Part shown: one piece after another, positions 1 to 8,325 of the stretch
Layout of the letters: each line of letters starts with the position of its first letter
Numbering within the stretch: position 1 is the stretch's first letter
Assembly: GCA_022843385.1 (NCBI GenBank)
Contig: JALHNT010000002.1
Coordinates: 124,001 to 188,000 of the forward strand
DNA length: 64,000 bases
Direction: 5' to 3'
Source: Anaerolineae bacterium
Lineage (GTDB): Bacteria; Chloroflexota; Anaerolineae; Aggregatilineales; Phototrophicaceae
The notes under the pieces: generated by a model
Seen by the model: the letters and a program-made list of their open reading frames with translations, nothing else
Told to the model about the DNA's origin: nothing
Database searches by the model: none
Position numbers and translations under genes: made by a program

Positions 1-2
1 AC

Positions 3-197
3 GCCATCATCATGCCCTTCGTGCCATTCTCGACCTATCGCGAACCGCTGGGCATCCTGCGTTTCATCATCGGGCTGCAAATCGCACTCATCCTGTATGC
101 GGCGGCCACTCGGCAGCGCCGCCCCCTTCTGTTCAGCCTGGTGTGGATCGTGACGATATTTTTCGCCTTCAACCTGGTTTCTATCGGGACAGCCTGA
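3..197 (+). CDS. C-terminal tail of a membrane protein (cut by window edge)
   Basis: The frame is open from the window edge and ends at TGA 195-197. The roughly 64 visible residues hold two hydrophobic stretches, around IIGLQIALILYAAA and LLFSLVWIVTIFFAF, separated by a short basic turn (TRQRRP). This is the usual ending of a multi-pass membrane protein. An ATG at 12 lies in frame, but the frame continues upstream, so it is probably internal. The gene converges on the next one: its stop codon directly abuts the stop of the minus-strand transferase. The family cannot be named from this fragment. Confidence 0.6.
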   Translation, partial: AIIMPFVPFSTYREPLGILRFIIGLQIALILYAAATRQRRPLLFSLVWIVTIFFAFNLVSIGTA

Positions 198-1619
198 TCA
201 TACCCCGCTCATCTTCAGCACCTTGCCGACGGTGCGAATCATGATGCTGAGGTCGAGGGCGAGGGATTGGTGGCGGATGTAGTAGAGGTCGTATTGCAGC
301 TTGACCAGAGCATCCTCGTCGTTGGAGCCGTAGTTATAGCGCACCTGCGCCCAGCCGGTCAGGCCTGGGCGGATGACATGACGGGTGCGATAAAAAGGAA
401 TCTTCTCGGTCAGCCGCCGGACATGTTCGGGGCGTTCCGGGCGCGGGCCAACAATGCTCATATCGCCGCGCAGAATGTTGTAAATCTGCGGCAGTTCATC
501 CAGACGGGTTTTTCGCATGAACCGCCCGATGCGCGTCACGCGGCTGTCGCCGGGTCGGCTAAACTGCGCCCCGCCAACCGCCTCGGCATCCTGGCGCATC
601 GAGCGGAACTTGTAAATGCGGAAGGTGCGCCCATTCAAGCCCATCCGTTCCTGTGAGTAGAAAATGCTGCCGGGCGAATCGAGGCGGATGAGGAGCGACA
701 ACAGAGGCAAGAGGAGCAGAAACACCGCCATGCCAAGCAGGGACAGGATGATGTCGATGAGACGCTTGAGGGTCAGATAGGGGTTGAAAGCCGTGTTGCC
801 ATCGGTAGGCAGCACAACGGCCCAGTTGTTGATGATATGTTCCACCGGCACCTGACCCGTGATGCGCTCGTAAAGCAGCGGCATCGGCACAATCGCCACA
901 CCGTGTTCGTAGGCATCCATCACCCCCTGAAAGGTATCGCCGCTCAATTCGCGGGTGGAGGTGACGATCAGTTCGCTGATCTGCTCGACATAGACCAGCG
1001 GCAGGATGTCCTTGCCGCGCCCGACCACCGGCACATCGCAGATGTCTTTCAGCACATCATCGGCTTCGGCGATCACGCCACGAATGTCATAGAGGCGGTG
1101 GGCATAGCGACCGATCGCGCCGATCATGGTCATGGCGGCCCAATCGGTGCCGACAATCAACACCCGCCGACGAACGCTGAACCAGCCGGTCAGCCAGGCG
1201 TTGAGCAAGCGGAATATGCTGATGAAGATAAAGACAGCTACGGCGTAGTAAAAGATGAACAGCCGGGGCAGCGCTAAGGGTGTGGCGAAAAAGAAGATGA
1301 GGAGATAGATGACCAACATCTGGATGGTAATTAAGATGAGGCGTTGCAGCGTGGCTAACCGCGTTGCCACGATCCGCAGGTCATAGAAATCGTTGGCTCC
1401 CGCCAGGAGAAGCCACAGTGGAATCAGAATGACAAACCAGATGCTTCGCGGCCAGATGAAGGCAAGATCAAAAGATTCACGCGCGACAAAAGCCCAGATC
1501 GCCAAGGCAATCAACACTGAAATGGCAACCGCTGCCACATCACCCGCCATGAGCAGCAAGCGGCGCTCGGAGATGCGGAGCTGTAAGCGCTTCGGTTTAG
1601 GCGACGGCGAAAAAAGCAT
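198..1619 (-). CDS. Exopolysaccharide polyprenyl glycosylphosphotransferase (WcaJ/CpsE type)
   Basis: Membrane enzyme that transfers a sugar-1-phosphate from a nucleotide sugar to undecaprenyl phosphate, the first step of repeat-unit assembly. The 473 residues begin with a basic tail and about four hydrophobic helices. A nucleotide-binding-like middle domain follows (RRVLIVGTDWAA). The C-terminal bacterial sugar transferase domain starts near residue 285, with one helix and the family motifs KFRSM, TRLDELPQ, GDMSIVGPRPE and RPGLTGWAQ. Length is normal for the two-domain family. The ATG at 1619 directly abuts the stop of the upstream YfhO-like gene, so it is the last gene of the surface-polysaccharide operon. 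The sugar is not predictable. Confidence 0.93.
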   Translation of the reverse strand: MLFSPSPKPKRLQLRISERRLLLMAGDVAAVAISVLIALAIWAFVARESFDLAFIWPRSIWFVILIPLWLLLAGANDFYDLRIVATRLATLQRLILITIQMLVIYLLIFFFATPLALPRLFIFYYAVAVFIFISIFRLLNAWLTGWFSVRRRVLIVGTDWAAMTMIGAIGRYAHRLYDIRGVIAEADDVLKDICDVPVVGRGKDILPLVYVEQISELIVTSTRELSGDTFQGVMDAYEHGVAIVPMPLLYERITGQVPVEHIINNWAVVLPTDGNTAFNPYLTLKRLIDIILSLLGMAVFLLLLPLLSLLIRLDSPGSIFYSQERMGLNGRTFRIYKFRSMRQDAEAVGGAQFSRPGDSRVTRIGRFMRKTRLDELPQIYNILRGDMSIVGPRPERPEHVRRLTEKIPFYRTRHVIRPGLTGWAQVRYNYGSNDEDALVKLQYDLYYIRHQSLALDLSIMIRTVGKVLKMSGV

Positions 1620-3908
1620 CTACGTCCCTTTTGCTCTGGGGCGCAGCAGGATGAGCATGGCGATGGTCGAAGCCAGGGTGACAAGCAGCCCCGGCCAGAC
1701 CCACCAGGGGCGATACTCAAAACGAATCAGGCGGCTAGTTTCCGGCACCCAGACGGCGCGGAACATGCCATTGGCACGCTGAATGTCGGCTGGCTGCCCA
1801 TCAATCGTCGCAACCCAACCGGGATAATCGGTATCGGCCAGCACCAACCAGACACCACCATCGGGCAAACCTGACTGAAGCGCGACCTCAATCTCAGTTG
1901 ACGATGGCGCATCAGTCACGCTCAGGACTTCGCCGAATGCCGCCTGATTATCCAGATTGGCCGGACAATCCAGCTTCAACCCCGGAAGCTCTGGCGCGAG
2001 ACGCTGAAGGGTCGATTGGTCGCCACATTCCGCCCTCGATGCCAACCAGACGCGCAGCGGTGCGGCATCCAGGACTCGCAGCTCACCGTTCAGATCATAG
2101 ACCTGTCCTACCCCAGCGATTCGCAGGAGATCAGATTGTTCAGCCGGGTGGGCATCAACCAGCTCGGTGTATTGTTTGTAGCCGCCGACCAGCAGCGGAT
2201 CAAAGTTGCTCAAGGAATAGGTACGATCCAGCAGATTCAGATTGGGCAGATGGCTCGTCCTGAATTCGGTTTGTCGCTGAACCAGTGTGGTGTAATCCTT
2301 GAAGTTGAGAAATGGATTAAGGCCACAACCCGCGAGCGTTTCACCTTCTTCGTCATCGCCAAACATCAGACAACGGCTGGCATCTTCCGACCAATAGGAA
2401 CGGACAGCCCTTGATTCGACAGGCCGCCGATCATAAAAGGATGCTGGAACCGTGACGTTGGAATTCCAGGCAGCATAGGTCAGATCGCCAGCGACCACGA
2501 GCAGCGCCGCCACAAACCAGACCGGATACCAGCGGTTACTCTGGGTCTCTGGTTGAGTCAGGGTCAGAACACCGGCCAGCGCCCCCAGTATGCCCAGCGG
2601 TATGACAGCGCGGATGATGACCAGAACGCCCTCCTCGCCTGCAATCTCCGGCGGCAGGAATTGAGGTGCAAGGATAGCCAGGATGGCCGCGCCAATACCA
2701 GCGGCGGTCGCCAGACGAGTGCCGAAGAACAGCCAGTGTCCATGCCCCCACATGCCAACGCCAATGCCAGCCAGCACGCTCAGGCCAAAGACCGTCCAGA
2801 TATGCCAGCGCACGGGTGCCTGAAACAGGTTGAACGTAGGAACATTGTTATAGAGAAAAGGGAAGATGGGTGTGTTCTGGCCGAGCGCCAGCACAAAAGC
2901 GATGACGACAATCATCAACCAGAACGGAACATAGCGGAAATAAGCCGGACGTTCCGAACGACGCAGCTTGCCCCAGGCCCAGGTCAGGATGGCGACCAGC
3001 GCCGAGATCAAGGGGATGAGGCCGATATAAACCGCGTCCTCAAAGAACGCACCCTGAGTGATGAAGGTGCCATCGCCGGGGTTACCGAAGAAATTAGGCA
3101 TGATCCAGTTGAAGGCGCGCGCCCAACCATAGCTGAAGTTCAGCGCGAATTCGGCATCGACACCGCCGGAACGCTGTGATTGACGGAGAAGTTCAGCGGT
3201 GGGGATCAACTGGGCGGCCGCGATGCTAACGCCCAGCGCTAATCCAGCACCCAGCAGTAGCACCGGGCGGATTGACCACAACCGGTTGCTGACAATCCAC
3301 CAGGCACAGAAGATGCCGACCAACAGCAGACTATACCAGGCGGTCTGAGCATGACCCGCCAGGAGCAACATTCCGGTGAACAAGGCCAACCAACCGGCAT
3401 CGCGCCAGCGCCCCTGAGTCATGACTCCCTGAGCCGCCCAGAGCAACCAGGGCAACCAGGCGGCAACCGAGATTGTGGGATAGGTTCCCAACCGAGCCAC
3501 CAGATAGCCCGTCAGGCCAAAGGCTAACGCACTGACACCGCGCCCCAGCGACGGCAGCCCAAGCCTTCCGGTGAACAGCCACATGCCCCATCCCGCGAGG
3601 AACAGATGCAAAATAGCGGTCAGGCTCATGGCCCAGGCCATCGGCAGCACAAAACTCAGCCAACTGAGGGGATAAAAGAAAGCCGATTGATAATTCGCTA
3701 GCAGTGGCGCACCCGCCCCATTGTAGGGATTCCACAAAGGCAACTGACCGCTGCGAATCAGTTCCCAGCCGTACTCACGCCAGGGATAGAATTGCAGCGC
3801 GGGGATGCCCCAGAACAGCGCTTCACCCAGCACAATCCGATGAAAAGCGATGATGAGCGCCACGACCAGTAAGACCAGTGCGAGAGCTGAACGATCTATA
3901 CGCGCCAT
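1620..3908 (-). CDS. YfhO-family multi-pass membrane protein
   Basis: A 762-residue protein with about a dozen hydrophobic segments. The YfhO-like loop PLWNPYNGAGAPLLANYQSA lies near the N-terminus and a soluble region follows the last-but-one helix. The end resembles YfhO tails (DYPGWVATIDGQ, then FEYRPWW). YfhO proteins are linked to glycosylation of envelope polymers; the exact reaction here is unknown. I chose ATG 3908: it has GAGG seven bases upstream and overlaps the upstream gene by 13 bp, whereas a GTG at 3983 would add 25 residues unlike the family. It directly abuts the glycosylphosphotransferase, suggesting a role in making or decorating the same polymer. Confidence 0.82.
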   Translation of the reverse strand: MARIDRSALALVLLVVALIIAFHRIVLGEALFWGIPALQFYPWREYGWELIRSGQLPLWNPYNGAGAPLLANYQSAFFYPLSWLSFVLPMAWAMSLTAILHLFLAGWGMWLFTGRLGLPSLGRGVSALAFGLTGYLVARLGTYPTISVAAWLPWLLWAAQGVMTQGRWRDAGWLALFTGMLLLAGHAQTAWYSLLLVGIFCAWWIVSNRLWSIRPVLLLGAGLALGVSIAAAQLIPTAELLRQSQRSGGVDAEFALNFSYGWARAFNWIMPNFFGNPGDGTFITQGAFFEDAVYIGLIPLISALVAILTWAWGKLRRSERPAYFRYVPFWLMIVVIAFVLALGQNTPIFPFLYNNVPTFNLFQAPVRWHIWTVFGLSVLAGIGVGMWGHGHWLFFGTRLATAAGIGAAILAILAPQFLPPEIAGEEGVLVIIRAVIPLGILGALAGVLTLTQPETQSNRWYPVWFVAALLVVAGDLTYAAWNSNVTVPASFYDRRPVESRAVRSYWSEDASRCLMFGDDEEGETLAGCGLNPFLNFKDYTTLVQRQTEFRTSHLPNLNLLDRTYSLSNFDPLLVGGYKQYTELVDAHPAEQSDLLRIAGVGQVYDLNGELRVLDAAPLRVWLASRAECGDQSTLQRLAPELPGLKLDCPANLDNQAAFGEVLSVTDAPSSTEIEVALQSGLPDGGVWLVLADTDYPGWVATIDGQPADIQRANGMFRAVWVPETSRLIRFEYRPWWVWPGLLVTLASTIAMLILLRPRAKGT

Positions 3909-5878
3909 TGGGAACGCCTCAACAAGACTAAAAGGGCAGCCACAGCGATGATCCAGGCTGTCCCGGAGATGATGGATGTCCACCCAGTGATCTGATTGAA
4001 TCGGCTCACATCTTCGGCGGTTGGCAAGCCGGGCCAGTCAGCCGGCCAGTCGGGAATCTGCCCAGGTGTAAGGGATGAACGATAATCACGATTGCTGTAG
4101 ATGAAAATGCTATTGATGACGGCAACCGATTGCAAGCGCGGATGGTAGATGGGATAGGCCGCCACAACATGGCTCACCTGCCATTGCCCCAGAACTGCTG
4201 TGTCAATAACTGCATCCCGATTGGCTGAGGGAATATCAGCATCACTTTCGATGCCAGTCAAGGGTGGCAGCACCACTTCATAGCGCGTGACGGGAACGCC
4301 GCTCCCCTGCTCTACTGCCCGAACGATGCCGGATAACTGAAATGGGTCAACGCCACCGAACAAACGGAGATGATAGGTTTCAGCCACCTGCTGCGGCAGG
4401 CTGAGGGTTGGGCTATATACCCGGTCAGCGTCCTCGGCAACCAGGCGTTCAGCCAGCGCCCGATACGGATCAAGCCATTCATCTGGGCCGCGCCACTGCA
4501 CCCAGTTCAGACCGGTCGCAGCAACATCAACTGACGCGAGACCAATGAGGAGCAGCACCACAGGCAGCGCACTCAGACGACGGCTTGCGCCCACAAGCAG
4601 CACCATGCCCGTCAACCCACCCAGCAGCAGCAATCCGATTCCGGTCAATGGGGTTGGCAGCGCGATCATCAGGAACAGGCCGAACAGAAGGCACAACAGA
4701 ATCCAGGCGGCCAATGTCAGCCGCAGCCGAGGAAGCGCAGGCCATTCACCACTGCTTCTCAGCACATCAATACGCCCCCAAAGCCAATTCAGTCCAAAAC
4801 CAGCCCACAGGGGCATGAGCAGCGCCAGCACCAACCAGATGCGCGACGGGACGCGGAAGATGGTCAGACCCGGAATCAGCAGATCAACCAGGAAGGGATA
4901 GAGAAATGCATTCGTTCCCAGGCCATAGAGAGCGATGAAAATCACCAGTCCGACTGCCAACAGGCGATAACGAAGGTGAAACGACATGATCCCGATGATG
5001 CCCAGCAGCAGCACTGGCAGGCCGAGATAGGTCTGATTCTCGACATCTGATCGCTGAATCGGGAGCAGAACCCCGATGAAATGGCCGGGGTTGAAAGCGA
5101 TGCCGCTGGCTTCGGCAGTTGATAGCCATGCGCGGGATGTGAAGGGCTGCCATAGCACAAGCGGGATGAGCAACGCTAAAGTCAACAAGAACGCGATCAG
5201 ACCGGATGTCACCAGTGGGAACAAGCGACGGCCATCTCGGCTGTGGGTCAGCAGGAGCAGAGCATAAACAGCAGCGCTGCTGAGGGCAAATAACCCCACC
5301 CGCAGATCAGCAGTCAGCACGAGGGCAGCGAACAGCGCCAACAAAATCGTTCGAGTTCCGCGTCGCTTATCCTGGGTCATAACAAGGTATACGATTGCCA
5401 TCAGCCAGGGCCACCAACCCATCGCGTAGACAATATCGAGGTGTCCAGCCGCCAGATGCCCCAGGAGACGAGGCGCGAGGGCATAGGTGACGGCGCTGAA
5501 AGTACTCGCCTCCATTCTCAAACCGAGCAAACGCGCCCAACGATACAACCCCAGACCAGCCAGGAGCATGTGCAGCACAATCATCAGGTTCAGATGAAGC
5601 GCCGGAGGCAAGGCCAACACCAGCCATTGCAGCGGATAGGCCGTCTTGTTCAGTGGGTTGGCAGCAAAGGGTTGCCCAGCCATAATCGTTTCACGCCACA
5701 GCGGGAGCTGGCTATGCTCAAGAATCGATATGCTCAAAAAAGCTGCGTTCGGCCAGTGAGACAAGACAGCATCCGAGTACAGCGCATCCTGCCGAATGAA
5801 TGGGAGCGCATCGGGTCGCAAACCGGCAAGCAGCAAGAGCAGCAGCCCCCACCCTATCAGAACGGCCTTAAGGCGCAT
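3896..5878 (-). CDS. YfhO-like multi-pass membrane protein (second copy in operon)
   Basis: A 660-residue, very hydrophobic protein with a layout like its downstream neighbour: an N-terminal helix, an exposed loop with a PLWRETIMAGQPFAANPLNK stretch, many helices, and a soluble part near the C-terminus before a last helix. The loop resembles YfhO PLWNP...G.P motifs but is more divergent, so the family call is weaker. ATG 5878 is preferred (AGGTG just upstream, 11-bp overlap with the preceding gene) over a TTG at 5896. It probably acts with its neighbours in envelope glycan assembly; the substrate is unknown. Confidence 0.72.
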   Translation of the reverse strand: MRLKAVLIGWGLLLLLLAGLRPDALPFIRQDALYSDAVLSHWPNAAFLSISILEHSQLPLWRETIMAGQPFAANPLNKTAYPLQWLVLALPPALHLNLMIVLHMLLAGLGLYRWARLLGLRMEASTFSAVTYALAPRLLGHLAAGHLDIVYAMGWWPWLMAIVYLVMTQDKRRGTRTILLALFAALVLTADLRVGLFALSSAAVYALLLLTHSRDGRRLFPLVTSGLIAFLLTLALLIPLVLWQPFTSRAWLSTAEASGIAFNPGHFIGVLLPIQRSDVENQTYLGLPVLLLGIIGIMSFHLRYRLLAVGLVIFIALYGLGTNAFLYPFLVDLLIPGLTIFRVPSRIWLVLALLMPLWAGFGLNWLWGRIDVLRSSGEWPALPRLRLTLAAWILLCLLFGLFLMIALPTPLTGIGLLLLGGLTGMVLLVGASRRLSALPVVLLLIGLASVDVAATGLNWVQWRGPDEWLDPYRALAERLVAEDADRVYSPTLSLPQQVAETYHLRLFGGVDPFQLSGIVRAVEQGSGVPVTRYEVVLPPLTGIESDADIPSANRDAVIDTAVLGQWQVSHVVAAYPIYHPRLQSVAVINSIFIYSNRDYRSSLTPGQIPDWPADWPGLPTAEDVSRFNQITGWTSIISGTAWIIAVAALLVLLRRSQWRV

Positions 5879-7454
5879 ACACCTGCACCGAACCAAACTG
5901 CGCGACCTCAGTCAGTGAGTCAAGACAATTGGTCTGACCTAGCGCCCGTTCTTGCGGGCCGTATAAGATATAGCGAACGTTGTAGTCCCTCAGCAATTGA
6001 GCGCAAGCGGATTCCAGCTCGCCACCAAACCAGGCCAAAACAGCCTGCTCTTTGGCAGTTGCATCCAAAGTCTCATAAGGATGTCCATAGACAACGCGAC
6101 TGCCCACCCATCCTGGTATCCAGATGCTGGTTTCAGGCGAGGCCAGCACAACATCGGTGGAACGGGTTTGAGTGCGCAACCACTGCAGTACAACGGCATA
6201 ATCGCGCTGCAAGAAAGGGCCAGTGGCACTCACGCTGCTCATCAGGACGAACACATAGCTCATTGTCATGGCTGGGACGACCAGGATAAACAGCCGGTAT
6301 CGCCAGCGACGATTGACATATTTGAACCAGAATACTTCGAGCGAACGAGTAACAAAATAGGCGATGGGGATCATTAACCCGACAGCAAAACGCCGCTGAA
6401 CATTGGTCGGCAAATACATCGCTACCACGATCGCCAGAATCCACATGAGCATCAAGCGATCACCGTCCTGCTCGAAGCGGCGCAGCGCCTGCCAGATGCC
6501 AGGCAGCGCGATCAGCAGCGGTACCCCCAGACCAAACAGCAAAGCAACCGGGCTGGGCGCTCCAGTGAAATTCTGTGTATTCCAGATACGGACGGCATCA
6601 TTGTAATTGACGATAGCCACCAAATAGGTTGCCATCGGTAATGCCGGCAGGACAATCAACAAGCCCCAGCGAAGTTCACGTATAGTAAGGCGTTTCTGAT
6701 GCAACCAGAAAAGGAGCACATAGAGTCCAACCGCAATAGCAAGCGGCACCAAAGCCTGGGGATACAGCACTGAAATCGTAAAACTGAGAAGGCCAACCAG
6801 CAGACCGCCGTTATTCACCTGTGGCAGAAAGGTCGAACCCGGACGAAAGACAACGATCAGTGTGCTGACCATCAACGCCAGACAGGCAATCGTCAGCGGA
6901 AAATGAACATTCACCAGGCTGCTGAAAAAGGGATACATCTCCGGGATCGACAGATCGGGCGCACTGGTGTCGCCAGTGAAGAGCAGCAACCAGCCTAAGC
7001 CTGACCCCAGCGCTACAATAGCGAAGAAGATACGACGTGACCGAACACGGGGCCAGATGGTTGCACCGAGATAGTACAAGCCGAGATACATGACCAGCGA
7101 AGCGATCACACGGGCGACGTGGAAGATGGCAATCGGCGGAATATTGACCAATCGCGCGACGTGACCTAAGGCCGGATAAAGCACCTGGATGAAGATAGCG
7201 TTGTGGTCTTCAGGCGTATGGCGAAAGTTCACCAACCACTGACCTTCATACCCCTGCAACATTTTGGACAGATAGGTGGCTCCATCGCGATAATTGCTCA
7301 GAACCCCCATGAACTGCATATTCGGTTGATTCGCCCCGCTGAAGGCTACCCAGATGAAGGGCAGGAATGCCAACAGGACAAGACCAACGCCACAAAAGAC
7401 AACCCAGCGCCATTCTCCCGGCGCAATATAGACAGTGTCGCGTGATGGTTGCAT
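5868..7454 (-). CDS. Multi-pass membrane protein, glycosyltransferase-C-like
   Basis: A 528-residue protein starting at ATG 7454, with a first helix near residues 17-38 and about ten more. The first long loop carries acidic and aromatic residues (YRDGATYLSKMLQGYEGQW), as in GT-C type membrane glycosyltransferases. The C-terminal 100 residues form a soluble domain that includes VLASPETSIWIPGWVGS and ends in VRYILYGPQER. No certain catalytic motif is visible, so the role is inferred from topology and context. It is the first gene of the minus-strand operon that ends with the glycosylphosphotransferase, and it is divergent from the zinc-ribbon gene. Confidence 0.65.
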   Translation of the reverse strand: MQPSRDTVYIAPGEWRWVVFCGVGLVLLAFLPFIWVAFSGANQPNMQFMGVLSNYRDGATYLSKMLQGYEGQWLVNFRHTPEDHNAIFIQVLYPALGHVARLVNIPPIAIFHVARVIASLVMYLGLYYLGATIWPRVRSRRIFFAIVALGSGLGWLLLFTGDTSAPDLSIPEMYPFFSSLVNVHFPLTIACLALMVSTLIVVFRPGSTFLPQVNNGGLLVGLLSFTISVLYPQALVPLAIAVGLYVLLFWLHQKRLTIRELRWGLLIVLPALPMATYLVAIVNYNDAVRIWNTQNFTGAPSPVALLFGLGVPLLIALPGIWQALRRFEQDGDRLMLMWILAIVVAMYLPTNVQRRFAVGLMIPIAYFVTRSLEVFWFKYVNRRWRYRLFILVVPAMTMSYVFVLMSSVSATGPFLQRDYAVVLQWLRTQTRSTDVVLASPETSIWIPGWVGSRVVYGHPYETLDATAKEQAVLAWFGGELESACAQLLRDYNVRYILYGPQERALGQTNCLDSLTEVAQFGSVQVYAP

Positions 7455-7480
7455 TCGTAATCCGCCTTCATTGGTCTGGT

Positions 7481-7509
7481 TTGCTCCTCATGGAAGCGGG
7501 GTATATACT
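7481..7509 (+). promoter_or_regulatory. Candidate sigma-70 promoter for the zinc-ribbon/NACHT genes
   Basis: TTGCTC (7481-7486), a 17-base spacer and TATACT (7504-7509). The -10 matches five of six consensus bases and the -35 only three. The same -10 hexamer recurs upstream of 13943. Confidence 0.4.
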
Positions 7510-7525
7510 TCATACAATAACGCAA

Positions 7526-7541
7526 ACTGTTATGTAACAGT
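7526..7541. promoter_or_regulatory. 16-bp dyad in divergent intergenic region (possible operator)
   Basis: ACTGTTA, a two-base centre (TG), then TAACAGT: a perfect 7-bp inverted repeat just downstream of the candidate -10 at 7504-7509. Its position would suit a repressor site for the plus-strand unit. The binding protein is unknown. Confidence 0.35.
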
Positions 7542-7605
7542 CATTAAGACTTACCCCAAACCCATTTTACACGGACTATTCTGGTTCGCCAGCGAAGGCG
7601 CATTC

Positions 7606-8313
7606 ATGTCACAGGCAGACAAACTCTACCATTTGCAGCAAGTTGAGCTTCACTTAGGGCGCACCCAAAAACGATTACACGACATTGTGGCACTACTCGC
7701 GAACAATGAACAGGTCAAAGCGGCGGAACAGGCCGTCACAACCATAAAGCAGCAAGTGTCCCCTTTGCAGGCGCAAGCCAAGAACCTCGAACTGGAGATT
7801 GAAACCAACCGAGAAAAGATCAAGCAGACGGATGAAGCGCTCTACAGCGGGCGGGTGCGCAATCCGAAAGAATTGCAGGATATGCAGCACGAAATCGAAT
7901 CGCTAAAAAGACGCAATGTGGTATTGGAAGATCAGTTGCTCGAAACAATGATGCAGGTCGAGGAAACTGAAGCCCGTTTGACCGAGGCCGAAGCGATACT
8001 AGCAGATGCCACGAGGCAGCATGAAGCCAGCAATCGTGATCTGATCGCAGAACGGAATCAACTTCGAACCGAACAACCGGTGTTGATCGAAAAACGCAAC
8101 CAGATGATACCGACGATTGATGCCGATAGTTTGCAGGTCTACAACGCAATAAAGTCCCGCAAAGCCAATCAGCCGGTTGCCTTGCTCGTCAACCAGAGCT
8201 GTTCGTTCTGCCGGGTCGAGCAAGACCTGTCAATTGTGGGCGAGGTGCGCAAAGGCATAAAACTGACCTATTGTGGTAGCTGCGGACGCATCCTGGCGTA
8301 TTCAAGTGGATGA
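7606..8313 (+). CDS. Coiled-coil protein with C-terminal C4 zinc ribbon
   Basis: A 235-residue protein. Residues 1-190 are a long charged coiled coil, including the GRVRNPKELQDMQHEIESL stretch typical of the zf-RING_7 (C4-type zinc ribbon) family. The last 40 residues form the ribbon, with C199-x2-C202 and C223-x2-C226. These widespread bacterial proteins have no firmly established biochemical role; nucleic-acid or protein binding is usually assumed. ATG 7606 was chosen because the coiled coil starts right after it; upstream in-frame codons lie in the promoter region. The NACHT gene follows after 12 bp, so the two are probably cotranscribed. Confidence 0.85.
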   Translation: MSQADKLYHLQQVELHLGRTQKRLHDIVALLANNEQVKAAEQAVTTIKQQVSPLQAQAKNLELEIETNREKIKQTDEALYSGRVRNPKELQDMQHEIESLKRRNVVLEDQLLETMMQVEETEARLTEAEAILADATRQHEASNRDLIAERNQLRTEQPVLIEKRNQMIPTIDADSLQVYNAIKSRKANQPVALLVNQSCSFCRVEQDLSIVGEVRKGIKLTYCGSCGRILAYSSG

Positions 8314-8325
8314 TGGAGCAAGTGC

